A stretch of 64,000 bases of DNA from an uncultured Flavobacteriaceae bacterium (GTDB taxonomy: Bacteria; Bacteroidota; Bacteroidia; Flavobacteriales; Flavobacteriaceae): positions 434,001-498,000 of the forward strand of contig CANLUS010000002.1 of NCBI GenBank assembly GCA_947494325.1. Direction: 5' to 3'. Shown here in pieces: positions 33,304-41,317 of the stretch (its first letter is position 1; the number at the start of each line of letters is the position of its first letter). The position numbers were made by a program, and so were the translations under genes. A model generated the notes under the pieces. The model ran no database searches, was not told where the DNA came from, and worked only from the letters and a program-made list of their open reading frames with translations.

Positions 33304-34020
33304 TTATTTTTTTCGATTATCCAGTAACTGATTTAAAACTGAAGTTGCTGAATGTGCCTTTTCTTTGCCCGCTGTAGATTCAATAATTTCTGCAAATGCC
33401 TTGAGCTCTTCGGGTTGCCAACCAACATTGAGCGAAAGATTCAAATGGCTTCTAAGCATCGGTTCTAATCCTCCCAAACTACTAATAATAGAAATCGTTA
33501 CTAATTCTCTCTGTTTATGACTCAGTACGTCACGTTCAAAAATGTCTGCAAAAAGATGTTCTTTTAGAAAACGGTCCATTTCTGGCGAAAATTCTTGATA
33601 TGCTGGCTTTCGATCTAAAGGTCTTCCAACAAGTTTTTCTAAAATAGTTTTACCTCGTTCATATTTGACTCCAGAATCTATAATGGGAGAAGCTTCCGGG
33701 CCCCAGGAATCGTCTATTCCTTTGGTTTTCCTTTTTTCCAAAACATCAAGCAAGGTTTGCAATCCTCTTATACTCCTTGGGAACCCCGCATAGGCATACA
33801 AATGAACCAAAACTTCCTTGGTTTCATTTACAGTCAGTCCGGCATCCAAGCCCTTATTAAGAGCAGATTTTAGCAGCTTTAGCTCACCTATCGCAGTATA
33901 AGAAGCAATCTGGATGATACTTTGTTGTTTCTCAGTAAGTACATTTTTAGTTGTGACACTACTTTGGGTATACGTGCTGCAAGTAATAAAAAGAATAAAT
34001 ACTATTAGTATATTTTTCAT
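33304..34020 (-). CDS. Carboxymuconolactone decarboxylase-like (AhpD fold) exported protein
   Basis: 238 residues with a signal peptide (M-K-N-I-L-I-V-F ... T-Y-T-Q). Two CMD/AhpD-like helical domains span about 30-110 and 145-235. The first has 'E-V-L-V-H-L-Y-A-Y-A-G-F-P-R' and the second 'L-R-S-H-L-N-L-S-L-N-V-G'. The CxxC redox pair of true AhpD is absent, so peroxide-reducing activity is unlikely. A tandem CMD protein next to a cupin lipoprotein and a Tat-exported oxidase is consistent with periplasmic chemistry on lactones or aromatics. That is inference. Confidence 0.88.
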   Translation of the reverse strand: MKNILIVFILFITCSTYTQSSVTTKNVLTEKQQSIIQIASYTAIGELKLLKSALNKGLDAGLTVNETKEVLVHLYAYAGFPRSIRGLQTLLDVLEKRKTKGIDDSWGPEASPIIDSGVKYERGKTILEKLVGRPLDRKPAYQEFSPEMDRFLKEHLFADIFERDVLSHKQRELVTISIISSLGGLEPMLRSHLNLSLNVGWQPEELKAFAEIIESTAGKEKAHSATSVLNQLLDNRKK

Positions 34021-34032
34021 AAGGATTGAATT

Positions 34033-34488
34033 TTATTCATGTTCAATTTTATGGGTATCCCTTACCTTGCTAAAGGTCAAATTCAATAATTTCCAATGAT
34101 CTCCTTCCTTTTGATAAAATTCTGTTACGGTAAATTCGTTGGATACATCATTTCCCCTAACGTGTGCTATAAGTGTAATCCGGTTCCATAGTACTGCGGT
34201 ATTATTTTCAAAAACTTCCACGGCTACATCTTTTACATCGGCCTTTTTGTACCAAATGCTTCCCGTTTTAATGATTTCTAACTCCTTATCCTTTTTCCAG
34301 GAACCACTCATATGTACAAATTTTGATTGATCATGGAATAGGGTCGTCAATTTGTCTACATTTTTGTCTGCCATCCATTTCCATTTTTGTATCGAGAGTT
34401 CCTTGATTTCATCTTCAATTTTGACGCCCTGTGCGAAAGATGAAGCACTTGTTACTATTAAAACGATTCCGAATAATAATTTTTTCAT
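34033..34488 (-). CDS. SnoaL/DUF4440-like (NTF2 fold) exported protein
   Basis: 151 residues with a signal peptide ending S-S-F-A-Q. The mature domain has the NTF2-like pattern: an initial helix with 'K-W-K-W-M-A-D-K-N-V-D-K-L-T-T-L-F', then 'F-V-H-M-S-G' and a curved sheet ending 'G-D-H-W-K-L-L-N-L-T-F-S-K-V'. Such proteins bind small ligands or act as isomerases or cyclases. It is the first gene of the five-gene operon and diverges from the AraC regulator gene. Family placement by fold pattern is good; activity is open. Confidence 0.85.
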   Translation of the reverse strand: MKKLLFGIVLIVTSASSFAQGVKIEDEIKELSIQKWKWMADKNVDKLTTLFHDQSKFVHMSGSWKKDKELEIIKTGSIWYKKADVKDVAVEVFENNTAVLWNRITLIAHVRGNDVSNEFTVTEFYQKEGDHWKLLNLTFSKVRDTHKIEHE

Positions 34489-34682
34489 TTTTTGGTATTT
34501 AAAAGTTAATAATAGTTCTTTTCATCTGTAGAACTTAGACCTTGAGTTCCTTTCCTTACTTTGTTATATTGACTTCTCAAAGCTATGGAATATTTAAGAG
34601 AGATCAGTTACCTTACTTACAGATTTACCTACCATTATTACTGATTCTAGTTAGCTATATGATTTATTCACAAAACTTTAAC

Positions 34683-34690
34683 TAAATTTG
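34683..34690 (+). promoter_or_regulatory. Possible -7 element for the AraC gene
   Basis: TAAATTTG fully matches TAnnTTTG and ends 17 bases before the ATG at 34708. No clear TTG lies at the expected upstream distance. Confidence 0.4.
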
Positions 34691-34707
34691 ATAAATTTAA
34701 AAAGAAT

Positions 34708-35613
34708 ATGTCCTCAACTAAGGATTTGTTAAAGGTGGATGATTATTGCTCCAAGTTTAATCTGTCAACTTTGCACCCATTGGTCAGTGTGCATGATCTC
34801 TCGGAAGGAATTTGGGAGGGGCAGGAACATACTGATGTTGTCCAGTATCATTTTTACGGTATTTTTCTTAAACAAGGTGAGGGATGTATTTTAAAATATG
34901 GTCGTCAGAACTACGATTACCAAGATGGTACTTTAGTCTTTTTAGCACCCGGACAGGTAGTACATGTAGGGCACATCGATAAAAACTTTAAACCGTCTGG
35001 CTATGCCCTTTTATTTCATCCTGATTTGCTTTGGGGTACACATTTGGGGAAAACGATGACCGAGTACGCTTTTTTTTCCTATCAATTTCATGAAGCACTT
35101 CATGTCTCAAAAAAAGAACGGCAAATGGTGTTGGATCTATTTGATAAGATACGAATAGAACTGTCTCAAGGAATAGACAAACACAGTAAAGATGTTGTAG
35201 TTGCCCATATTGAGCTCTTTTTGAAATACTGTATGCGATTCTACGATCGTCAGTTCATTACGAGGGAAAAGGAAAACCTTGGTGTTATCCAGCGGTTTGA
35301 AGCCTCTTTGAATTCCTATATCCAAACAGGTAAGGCTAAAGAATTGGGAACACCTTCGGTAAGTTATTTTGCGCAAGAACAAAATCTATCCCCCAATTAT
35401 TTTGGAGACCTTATCAAAAAGGAAACTGGAAAAAGTGCCAATGAACATATTCAGGACACGTTAATCGCAATAGCCAAGCAAAAAATCTTTGATCCCGACA
35501 AACCTTTGAGTGAAATTGCTTATGAGCTTGGCTTTAAATATCCGCAGCATTTTAGCAGGCTATTTAAAAAGCGTGTTGGATATTCTCCCAAAGAGTATAG
35601 AATGCTTAATTAA
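34708..35613 (+). CDS. AraC-family transcriptional regulator
   Basis: 301 residues. A cupin-like N-terminal sensing domain (about 20-130, 'G-I-F-L-K-Q-G-E-G-C' and 'L-A-P-G-Q-V-V-H-V-G') is followed by a helical linker. The two-helix-turn-helix AraC domain is C-terminal (about 200-300). Its second motif is 'P-L-S-E-I-A-Y-E-L-G-F-K-Y-P-Q-H-F-S-R-L-F-K' in shortened form, and the protein ends with 'G-Y-S-P-K-E-Y-R'. It is divergent from the SnoaL/CMD/cupin/IorAB operon across 219 bases, so it probably activates that operon in response to its substrate. Confidence 0.93.
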   Translation: MSSTKDLLKVDDYCSKFNLSTLHPLVSVHDLSEGIWEGQEHTDVVQYHFYGIFLKQGEGCILKYGRQNYDYQDGTLVFLAPGQVVHVGHIDKNFKPSGYALLFHPDLLWGTHLGKTMTEYAFFSYQFHEALHVSKKERQMVLDLFDKIRIELSQGIDKHSKDVVVAHIELFLKYCMRFYDRQFITREKENLGVIQRFEASLNSYIQTGKAKELGTPSVSYFAQEQNLSPNYFGDLIKKETGKSANEHIQDTLIAIAKQKIFDPDKPLSEIAYELGFKYPQHFSRLFKKRVGYSPKEYRMLN

Positions 35614-35654
35614 ATAAAAATATGTGATCATAACATAATGATTTATTCCATAGT

Positions 35655-35735
35655 ATGACAAATTCGGTTACCTATCTAAAAATAAAAAAAGGTCCCCGAA
35701 TTACTCACCGATCTAAAAATGATCCTTTTTGGTTC
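35655..35735. repeat. Fragment of the dispersed intergenic repeat
   Basis: Contains AATTCGGTTACCTATC and, 30-odd bases later, CCGAATTACTCACCGAT. Each is followed by CTAAAAAT. The same CACCGAAT/GGTNACC words occur in the copies at 29.6 and 41.3 kb and singly near 24.63 and 40.87 kb. Confidence 0.45.
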
Positions 35736-35757
35736 TATATTTAGAGAGTTTTAATAG

Positions 35758-36174
35758 TTAGCTACTAAAAATTTCATCTTCATTCTTAAAATTTTTAAAT
35801 TCAATTTCATAGCCATTAGGATCCATTACGAAGAAGGATAAGTGCTCACCTAACTTATTCTTTAAAAAAGTAGCTTCAGCGGTCACTTCCAAATTCATTC
35901 CAAACAATTTTGAGTATAATTTCCCCCACAACTCAACGTCTACAATAACTCCAAAATGAAAAGAGGGTAATATCTCATTTTCAAATCGATAGTTTTTATA
36001 GTCGAATTTAAAATTACCTGTTTTGGTAAATGTTACTTGGTTGCCATGAAGGTTTATATCAATCCAGGTTTCTGAACATCGCCCAAGTGTTGCCCCTAAA
36101 GTATTAACATAGAACTTTTTTGTATCCTCAATATTAAGACAAGGTAATGATAAGTGAAATGCAAATTTTTTCAT
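35758..36174 (-). CDS. VOC (glyoxalase/bleomycin-resistance fold) family protein
   Basis: 138 residues. Two beta-alpha-beta-beta-beta modules carry the usual landmarks: 'F-H-L-S-L-P-C-L-N-I-E-D-T-K-K-F-Y' at the start, 'S-F-H-F-G-V-I-V' in the middle and 'D-P-N-G-Y-E-I-E-F-K' at the end. The H5, H66-region and late E positions would bind a divalent metal. It is cytoplasmic, with no signal peptide. It stands alone on the minus strand next to small acidic proteins. Possible roles include a lyase, dioxygenase or resistance protein; the sequence does not decide. Confidence 0.88.
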   Translation of the reverse strand: MKKFAFHLSLPCLNIEDTKKFYVNTLGATLGRCSETWIDINLHGNQVTFTKTGNFKFDYKNYRFENEILPSFHFGVIVDVELWGKLYSKLFGMNLEVTAEATFLKNKLGEHLSFFVMDPNGYEIEFKNFKNEDEIFSS

Positions 36175-36190
36175 AATTCAGAAATATTAA

Positions 36191-36214
36191 GGGCAGCACT
36201 TTAGCGCGCTGCCC
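36191..36214 (-). terminator. Hairpin after the small secreted acidic protein gene
   Basis: A GC-rich 7-bp stem (GGGCAGC at 36191-36197 with 36208-36214). It lies 9 bases past the stop at 36223 and is followed by a poor T tract on the minus strand. A weak terminator is the likely reading. Confidence 0.55.
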
Positions 36215-36222
36215 ATTAGTGC

Positions 36223-36534
36223 TTATTCATTTAGCTTTAAGTCTACAATAGTAAACAGTGTATATTCTTCATCATCCTCATCTAACTCAGTTTCTGTTGT
36301 GTAGGTAACTTCAAAATTTTTACCCTTGAATTTCGCATCCTTAAGGTCATATTTTTTACTTGCTACCGAATTGATTTGCTGAAATTCATAGAACTCTTCT
36401 TCTCCTTCAGCTGAGAAATAATAGATGTCATTTTCATAACCATCAAAAATTGCTGTAATAGTGGTTTTATCTTGATTGGCTTCAATACTAACGAATGATA
36501 TAAATGTCAATAGTGTTATAAATAGTGCTTTCAT
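36223..36534 (-). CDS. Small secreted acidic protein, paralogue of the 36715-36984 product
   Basis: 103 residues with a signal peptide (M-K-A-L-F-I-T-L-L-T-F ... I-E-A-N). The mature part is acidic and aligns end to end with the cytoplasmic 89-residue protein encoded just upstream. Both have 'x-x-Y-x-x-x-Y-Y-x-F', '(F/Y)-x-Q-I-N', '(Y/F)-D-L', 'F-x-V-T-Y' and an acidic run before the last strand. No known family is recognised. A paralogous pair with one exported and one cytoplasmic member is notable. Function unknown. Confidence 0.75.
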   Translation of the reverse strand: MKALFITLLTFISFVSIEANQDKTTITAIFDGYENDIYYFSAEGEEEFYEFQQINSVASKKYDLKDAKFKGKNFEVTYTTETELDEDDEEYTLFTIVDLKLNE

Positions 36535-36607
36535 CTTTTTAAATTTTAAATATTAACAAATTTCTTTATTTCCGAAGCATACATCACCTCAAGTTCGGAG
36601 GCTTTTA

Positions 36608-36632
36608 GCGAGTAACGATCGATATTACTCGC
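36608..36632. other. Inverted repeat between the two paralogous small genes
   Basis: GCGAGTAA at 36608-36615 pairs with TTACTCGC at 36625-36632 across nine bases. No T tract follows on either strand, so it may be an operator or an RNA structure rather than a terminator. Confidence 0.35.
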
Positions 36633-36714
36633 GCGTGATTAAATTACAACATGACTCTCTCCATATAAAATTTACAAAGTTTGATTAAAATTATTCTCTA
36701 AACTGTCATCAGAT

Positions 36715-36984
36715 TCATTTCGAACCTAGCAGTTCAAGCTTTCTAATTCTAAAAATGATAAAATCATCATCATCAGATTCATTTAAAAGTTCTTCATAGG
36801 TAACATTAAATTTGCTCTCGATATATCTATTACCTCGTAGATCGAATTCTTCTAAAACAGTTTTATTTATTTGCTCAAAAACGATCAATTCATCAAATTC
36901 AAATTTGAATGTATAATACCCATCGTGATATTTTACAAATATTCCTTCCTCAATTTTTGTTTGAAATATATTATAGTCTGCCAT
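36715..36984 (-). CDS. Small acidic cytoplasmic protein
   Basis: 89 residues without a signal peptide. It is beta-rich, contains 'F-E-Q-I-N-K-T' and 'E-S-D-D-D-D-F-I-I-F-R-I-R-K-L', and is related to the exported 103-residue protein downstream (36223-36534). It follows the 93-residue acidic protein of the polyamine operon by 61 bases on the same strand, so it may be the distal gene of that transcript. The family is not recognised. Confidence 0.75.
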   Translation of the reverse strand: MADYNIFQTKIEEGIFVKYHDGYYTFKFEFDELIVFEQINKTVLEEFDLRGNRYIESKFNVTYEELLNESDDDDFIIFRIRKLELLGSK

Positions 36985-37045
36985 AACTTCTCATTTTAAC
37001 AGTTCATATTTATGAGTCATATTACTATATGACTATTACTTGCAA

Positions 37046-37327
37046 TTAATCTTCTATTTCTTCTGTGTCTATATCCAAATCGTAATTTTCATCTAATTCG
37101 TGATCCTCCATAGCTGCGATCAGTTTTTTACTCACTTTTACCAGATATATAGTATCATCGGTGCGTACTTCGACACACTCTATCATCTCATTGTATTGAT
37201 TCTTAAATGAAATAATATCACTCGTATTATAACCGTCGGGATAACCCGTTACTAATAAATTTAATATGTCATCATTAAGTTTGTGGTAGTCTACAATGAC
37301 CCTTCTAAAATTTTGATCTTTTTTCAT
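37046..37327 (-). CDS. Conserved-looking small acidic protein at the end of the polyamine operon
   Basis: 93 residues. A compact N-terminal domain ('R-R-V-I-V-D-Y-H-K-L-N-D-D-I-L-N-L-L' and 'D-T-I-Y-L-V-K-V-S-K-K-L') is followed by an acidic tail rich in Asp and Glu. I recall similar small proteins in flavobacterial genomes carrying unhelpful labels; there is no catalytic motif. The start codon lies one base from the stop of the deoxyhypusine synthase-like gene, so co-translation is likely. An acidic protein beside polyamine genes could bind polyamines or basic partners, but that is a guess. Confidence 0.78.
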   Translation of the reverse strand: MKKDQNFRRVIVDYHKLNDDILNLLVTGYPDGYNTSDIISFKNQYNEMIECVEVRTDDTIYLVKVSKKLIAAMEDHELDENYDLDIDTEEIED

Positions 37328-37328
37328 C

Positions 37329-38312
37329 TTACATATGTAATAAATAGGCGAATATTAACGGTGCAACAATGGTTGCATCGGACTCTATAATAAATTTAGG
37401 AGTATCGATATCTAACTTACCCCATGTGATTTTTTCGTTAGGAACAGCACCAGAATAGGAGCCATAACTAGTCGTAGAATCACTTATTTGGCAGAAATAA
37501 CTCCAAAATGGTGTTTCTGGTCTTTCCATATCTTGATACAACATGGGTACTACGCAAATGGGAAAATCTCCAGCAATGCCTCCTCCTATTTGGAAAAACC
37601 CAATTCCTTGCTTAGAATTTTCGGTATACCAATCAGCCAAAAAAGTCATATACTCGATGCCTGATTTCATCGTACTGGCTTTTAATTCACCTTTTAAAAC
37701 ATAACTTGCGAAGATATTCCCCATTGTACTATCTTCCCAGCCAGGTACAACAATGGGTAGATTTTTCTCCGCAGCGGCATACATCCAGGAATCTTTGATG
37801 TCTATTTCATAATATTCTTCTAAAATACCAGACAGTAATAATTTGTACATATACTCATGTGGGAAATTACGTTCACCAGCTTCTTCAGCATCTTTCCAAA
37901 TTTTATAAATGTGTTTTTGTAAACGTCTAAAAGCCTCCTCTTCTGGTATACATGTATCAGTAACTCTATTTAGTCCTTTTTCAAGTAGCTCCCATTCATC
38001 TGCTGGAGTCAAATCTCTATAGTTTGGTACGCGCTTATAATGTGAATGGGCGACCAAATTCATAATATCTTCTTCTAAGTTTGCTCCAGTACAAGAAATA
38101 ATATGCACTTTGTCTTGACGTATTACTTCGGCAAATATTTTACCTAATTCAGCAGTGCTCATAGCTCCTGCCAACGAAACCAACATTTTAGACCCATTTA
38201 CTAATTGCTGCTCGTATGATTTTGCGGCGTCAACGACCGAAGCAGCATTAAAATGCAAATAATGTTTTTCAATAAAATTGGAAACAGCTCCCTTTTTAAT
38301 ACTCTCCATCAT
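37329..38312 (-). CDS. Deoxyhypusine synthase-like protein (possible homospermidine synthase)
   Basis: 327 residues with the deoxyhypusine synthase fold: NAD-binding glycine-rich stretches ('I-S-C-T-G-A-N-L-E-E-D', 'G-G-G-I-A-G-D-F-P'), the 'S-G-A-V-P-N-E-K' segment and W-G-K with K299. This lysine matches the one that forms the aminobutyl intermediate in the family, so the protein looks catalytically competent. Bacteria lack eIF5A, so the probable reaction is transfer of aminobutyl groups between polyamines, making homospermidine or a related product. It overlaps the agmatinase gene by 17 bases and follows arginine decarboxylase in the same operon, which supports a polyamine role. Confidence 0.9.
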   Translation of the reverse strand: MMESIKKGAVSNFIEKHYLHFNAASVVDAAKSYEQQLVNGSKMLVSLAGAMSTAELGKIFAEVIRQDKVHIISCTGANLEEDIMNLVAHSHYKRVPNYRDLTPADEWELLEKGLNRVTDTCIPEEEAFRRLQKHIYKIWKDAEEAGERNFPHEYMYKLLLSGILEEYYEIDIKDSWMYAAAEKNLPIVVPGWEDSTMGNIFASYVLKGELKASTMKSGIEYMTFLADWYTENSKQGIGFFQIGGGIAGDFPICVVPMLYQDMERPETPFWSYFCQISDSTTSYGSYSGAVPNEKITWGKLDIDTPKFIIESDATIVAPLIFAYLLHM

Positions 38313-39246
38313 CTTTAAATTTTGATAATTGATTAAAAGGACTCTCTATAGTATCATCTTGATAATCATCTATTTTTTCGTTAGAAGAAAACCTATAACT
38401 CAACATCTTATAATACAGTTTCGCTGCTAAAAAGTCGGACGATTTTTCAGTAGGGTTTGGACATAACTCTACAATATCAAAACCCACCACATTCTTTTCT
38501 GCGAATACTTTCTTTAAAAAATCAAGTGTTTCATACCATAATAACCCACCTGGTTCTGGCGTGCCTGTGGATGGCATTATTGATGGGTCAAGTGCATCTA
38601 AATCAAAGGTGATAAAAACAGTATCTGTCATCTGATCGATAGCATTCTCGATCCAATAGTCATCAGCAACCATATCGTGTGCATAAAACGTTTTATCATC
38701 TTCAGCAATGGTTTTCTCAATAGCATCCATGCTACGAATTCCAACTTGTACTAAGTTTGTTGTTTGACTCGCTTCATATGCGGCACAAGCATGATTACAT
38801 GATGAACCTTCATATTCCTTTCTTAAATCTGCATGCGCATCAATATGCAATACGGTAAGACTATTGAAGCATTCATTAAAAGCTCGAATTGTTCCTATAG
38901 AAACTGAATGCTCACCACCAAAAATGGTCACAAACTTGTTCTTTTTAATGTATTTTTTTGTGATTTCATGAACAGCATTTACCATGGCTTCTGGAGAGCT
39001 ATTTTCAGTAACAGCGTCTGCCAAATAAACACCTTCTTTATAAACTTCTGAATCTGTTTCTATATCGTACAACTCCATGTTCTCAGAGGCTTCTAAAAAA
39101 GCTTCCGGACCTTTATCTGCACCTTTTTGCCATGTACTTGTACCATCATAAGGAACAGGTATTAATACAATTTTTGCTTTATCAATACCGGCGTACTTTT
39201 CTTCTATACCTGCATAGGTTTTCTTTGTATTCATTTTATTAACCAT
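38296..39246 (-). CDS. speB: Agmatinase (ureohydrolase)
   Basis: 316 residues. Manganese ligands of the arginase/agmatinase family are visible: H113 in G-G-E-H-S, then D136-x-H138-x-D140 in H-I-D-A-H-A-D, and D215-x-D217 in F-D-L-D-A-L-D. It hydrolyses agmatine to putrescine and urea. Its ATG shares one base with the stop of the arginine decarboxylase gene and its 3' end overlaps the next gene. The three enzymes are thus tightly coupled: arginine to agmatine to putrescine to a longer polyamine. A second in-frame ATG four codons in is an alternative start. Confidence 0.94.
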   Translation of the reverse strand: MVNKMNTKKTYAGIEEKYAGIDKAKIVLIPVPYDGTSTWQKGADKGPEAFLEASENMELYDIETDSEVYKEGVYLADAVTENSSPEAMVNAVHEITKKYIKKNKFVTIFGGEHSVSIGTIRAFNECFNSLTVLHIDAHADLRKEYEGSSCNHACAAYEASQTTNLVQVGIRSMDAIEKTIAEDDKTFYAHDMVADDYWIENAIDQMTDTVFITFDLDALDPSIMPSTGTPEPGGLLWYETLDFLKKVFAEKNVVGFDIVELCPNPTEKSSDFLAAKLYYKMLSYRFSSNEKIDDYQDDTIESPFNQLSKFKDDGEY

Positions 39247-40691
39247 TAATGTGTTGTCACTAATTCTTTTTTGTCTAGTTTGATTATGTCTTTATTTCGG
39301 CTGTATCCTAAAATCGATAGTAATTCTTCTGAACTTTGTTGTTCTGCAAACACTGAGGTTACTAAGTTTCCAAAATCATCCATATCAATAAGTATATGTT
39401 TAGGATTGGGAATTAAACAATGTTGTAAACCTCCAAAACCACCAATATTTTCTTGATAAGCACCTGTATTAAAAAAGCCTATATATAAGGGTTTGTCCTT
39501 ATCATAATTGGGTAAATAAATGGCGTTTGAGTTCTGTTCAGAATTGTAATAATCATCACTGTCACAGGTCAATCCACCTAATAAAACGCGTTCATATGTA
39601 TCTTTCCAACGATTGATTGGTAACATTATGAATCTTTTATTGATTGCCCAAGTATCAGGTAATGTTGTGATAAATGAAGAATTGATCATATTCCATTTTT
39701 CGCGATCATTTTGTTGTTTTTGATACAATACTTCATAAATAGCTCCACCACTTTCACCAACTGTAAAACTGCCAAATTCAGTAAAAATATGAGGTACAGC
39801 AACATTAGCTTCGCGACATACGATGTTGATCTGGTTCACAATTTCATCGATCATGTATTCATAATCGTAGTCAAAAGCCAAAGAAGTCTTGATTGGAAAT
39901 CCTCCACCAATATTTAGGCTATCGAGAGTTGGACATTCCCTTTTTAATTGTGTATAGACTTTTAAGCATTTATGTAATTCATTCCAATAATAAGCATTGT
40001 CTTTGATGCCTGTATTGATAAAGAAATGAAGCATCTTCAATGTTACTTTGTTATTATTCTTAATTTGATTCTTGTAAAAGGGGACAATATTTTTATAGCC
40101 AATCCCTAATCGAGATGTGTAAAACTCAAATTTAGGCTCTTCTTCAGAAGCAATTCGAATTCCTATTTTATAATTCCCTTCAATTTCGTTTGACAACAAA
40201 TCAATCTCTTCATAATTATCAATAATAGGAATACAGTTATGATGCCCATTATTAATCAAGCGAGCAATATTGGAAATGTATTCTGCTCGTTTAAAACCAT
40301 TACAAATGATATAGGTATTATCATTGATGTTACCATTAGCTTTAAGATTTTCCACAATATTAATATCGAATGTTGATGAAGTCTCTATATGGATTTCATT
40401 TTTCAGAGCCTCATCTATTACATGCTTAAAGTGAGAGCTTTTGGTACAATAGCAGTAATTATATGATCCTTTGTAATTGTATTTTTCAATAGCTTTTTTA
40501 AACCAATGCTTAGCTCGCTGAATATTTTCAGATATTTTTGGTAGATAAGTAAATTTTAAGGGAGTCCTATAAGTTTCTACCAGTTTTGAAAGGTCGAGAT
40601 CATGAAACTGTAGTTTATCCTCTTTAAGCGTAAACTCGGGTTGAGGAAAATCATATGTTTGATCGATGAGATCAATGTATTTTGTTTTCAT
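39246..40691 (-). CDS. speA: Arginine decarboxylase, PLP alanine-racemase fold
   Basis: 481 residues. The barrel domain carries the PLP lysine K84 in Y-C-T-K-S-S-H, the phosphate-binding 'N-I-G-G-G-F-P' and the late G-G-L-T-C-D-S-D-D with the C-D-S pair of the active site. It is shorter than enterobacterial SpeA (about 650 residues), as Bacteroidota versions are. The neighbouring agmatinase favours arginine over ornithine or diaminopimelate as substrate. It heads the operon, and its upstream region holds a hairpin-rich leader (40764-40833). The reaction converts arginine to agmatine with release of CO2. Confidence 0.9.
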   Translation of the reverse strand: MKTKYIDLIDQTYDFPQPEFTLKEDKLQFHDLDLSKLVETYRTPLKFTYLPKISENIQRAKHWFKKAIEKYNYKGSYNYCYCTKSSHFKHVIDEALKNEIHIETSSTFDINIVENLKANGNINDNTYIICNGFKRAEYISNIARLINNGHHNCIPIIDNYEEIDLLSNEIEGNYKIGIRIASEEEPKFEFYTSRLGIGYKNIVPFYKNQIKNNNKVTLKMLHFFINTGIKDNAYYWNELHKCLKVYTQLKRECPTLDSLNIGGGFPIKTSLAFDYDYEYMIDEIVNQINIVCREANVAVPHIFTEFGSFTVGESGGAIYEVLYQKQQNDREKWNMINSSFITTLPDTWAINKRFIMLPINRWKDTYERVLLGGLTCDSDDYYNSEQNSNAIYLPNYDKDKPLYIGFFNTGAYQENIGGFGGLQHCLIPNPKHILIDMDDFGNLVTSVFAEQQSSEELLSILGYSRNKDIIKLDKKELVTTH

Positions 40692-40763
40692 TATTGCTTA
40701 TTAAAATAATTAGACTAGAATAGTGTACTATTGAATAGTACTTTAATAAATAATCGGGTATGT

Positions 40764-40833
40764 AAGCAATAAGATTTAAACTCGTAATTGCTTCTGCCTT
40801 GTGACGACAAGGGCAAAAGAAACTATAGTTTCT
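40764..40833 (-). promoter_or_regulatory. Hairpin-rich 5' leader of the polyamine operon (candidate cis-regulatory RNA)
   Basis: Three adjacent stems, 72-142 bases upstream of the decarboxylase ATG. AGAAACTATAGTTTCT is a palindrome at 40818-40833. CCTTGT (40797-40802) pairs with ACAAGG (40807-40812) across a 4-base loop. AAGCAAT (40764-40770) pairs with ATTGCTT (40787-40793). A further hairpin lies at about 40888-40920. I cannot match it to a named riboswitch. Stem-dense leaders before biosynthetic operons often control them. Confidence 0.45.
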
Positions 40834-40933
40834 AGGAAGTTCTTTGAAGAAGTTGGCTCTAAGATTCGGTTACTTATCCAATAAGCTGCTTTTTGATGTA
40901 ACTTCTTAATTATCAAAAGCCCGAAACAACAAA

Positions 40934-41317
40934 CACGTTTCAAAATGTTAAATTAAATACTCGTTAAAAGTATATTTAGACACTGCTAATGTAAACTATT
41001 TTTTAAAATAAAACTTTTTTTTAATATTTTTTTGACAAATATCGAAAATGAAATATGTGACTAATTTTCTATCTAAAGTCAAATTCACCTTCGTATGTAC
41101 TACTACCGATATTTTAGCAATAGACTTGGCCTTATTCATTTGAATACATAAATACTAATAATGAATGATAAATTTAGTTAACTATAAATTCTTACGTTCA
41201 ATCTCTAACTATTCACAAAATTCTGTGGCATTTAAAGGTCACCAAGTATTTCAACCTTTTTTACCCATTTAAAAAGAGATATTTAATAATAAATCGTAGT
41301 GTGAGATTAAATACAAG
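40934..41317. other. Gene-free AT-rich stretch
   Basis: Lies between the polyamine leader and repeat copy B. I see no coding frame, RNA gene or strong hairpin. It presumably contains the promoter of the minus-strand polyamine operon near its left end, but no clear -33/-7 pair could be picked. Confidence 0.5.
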
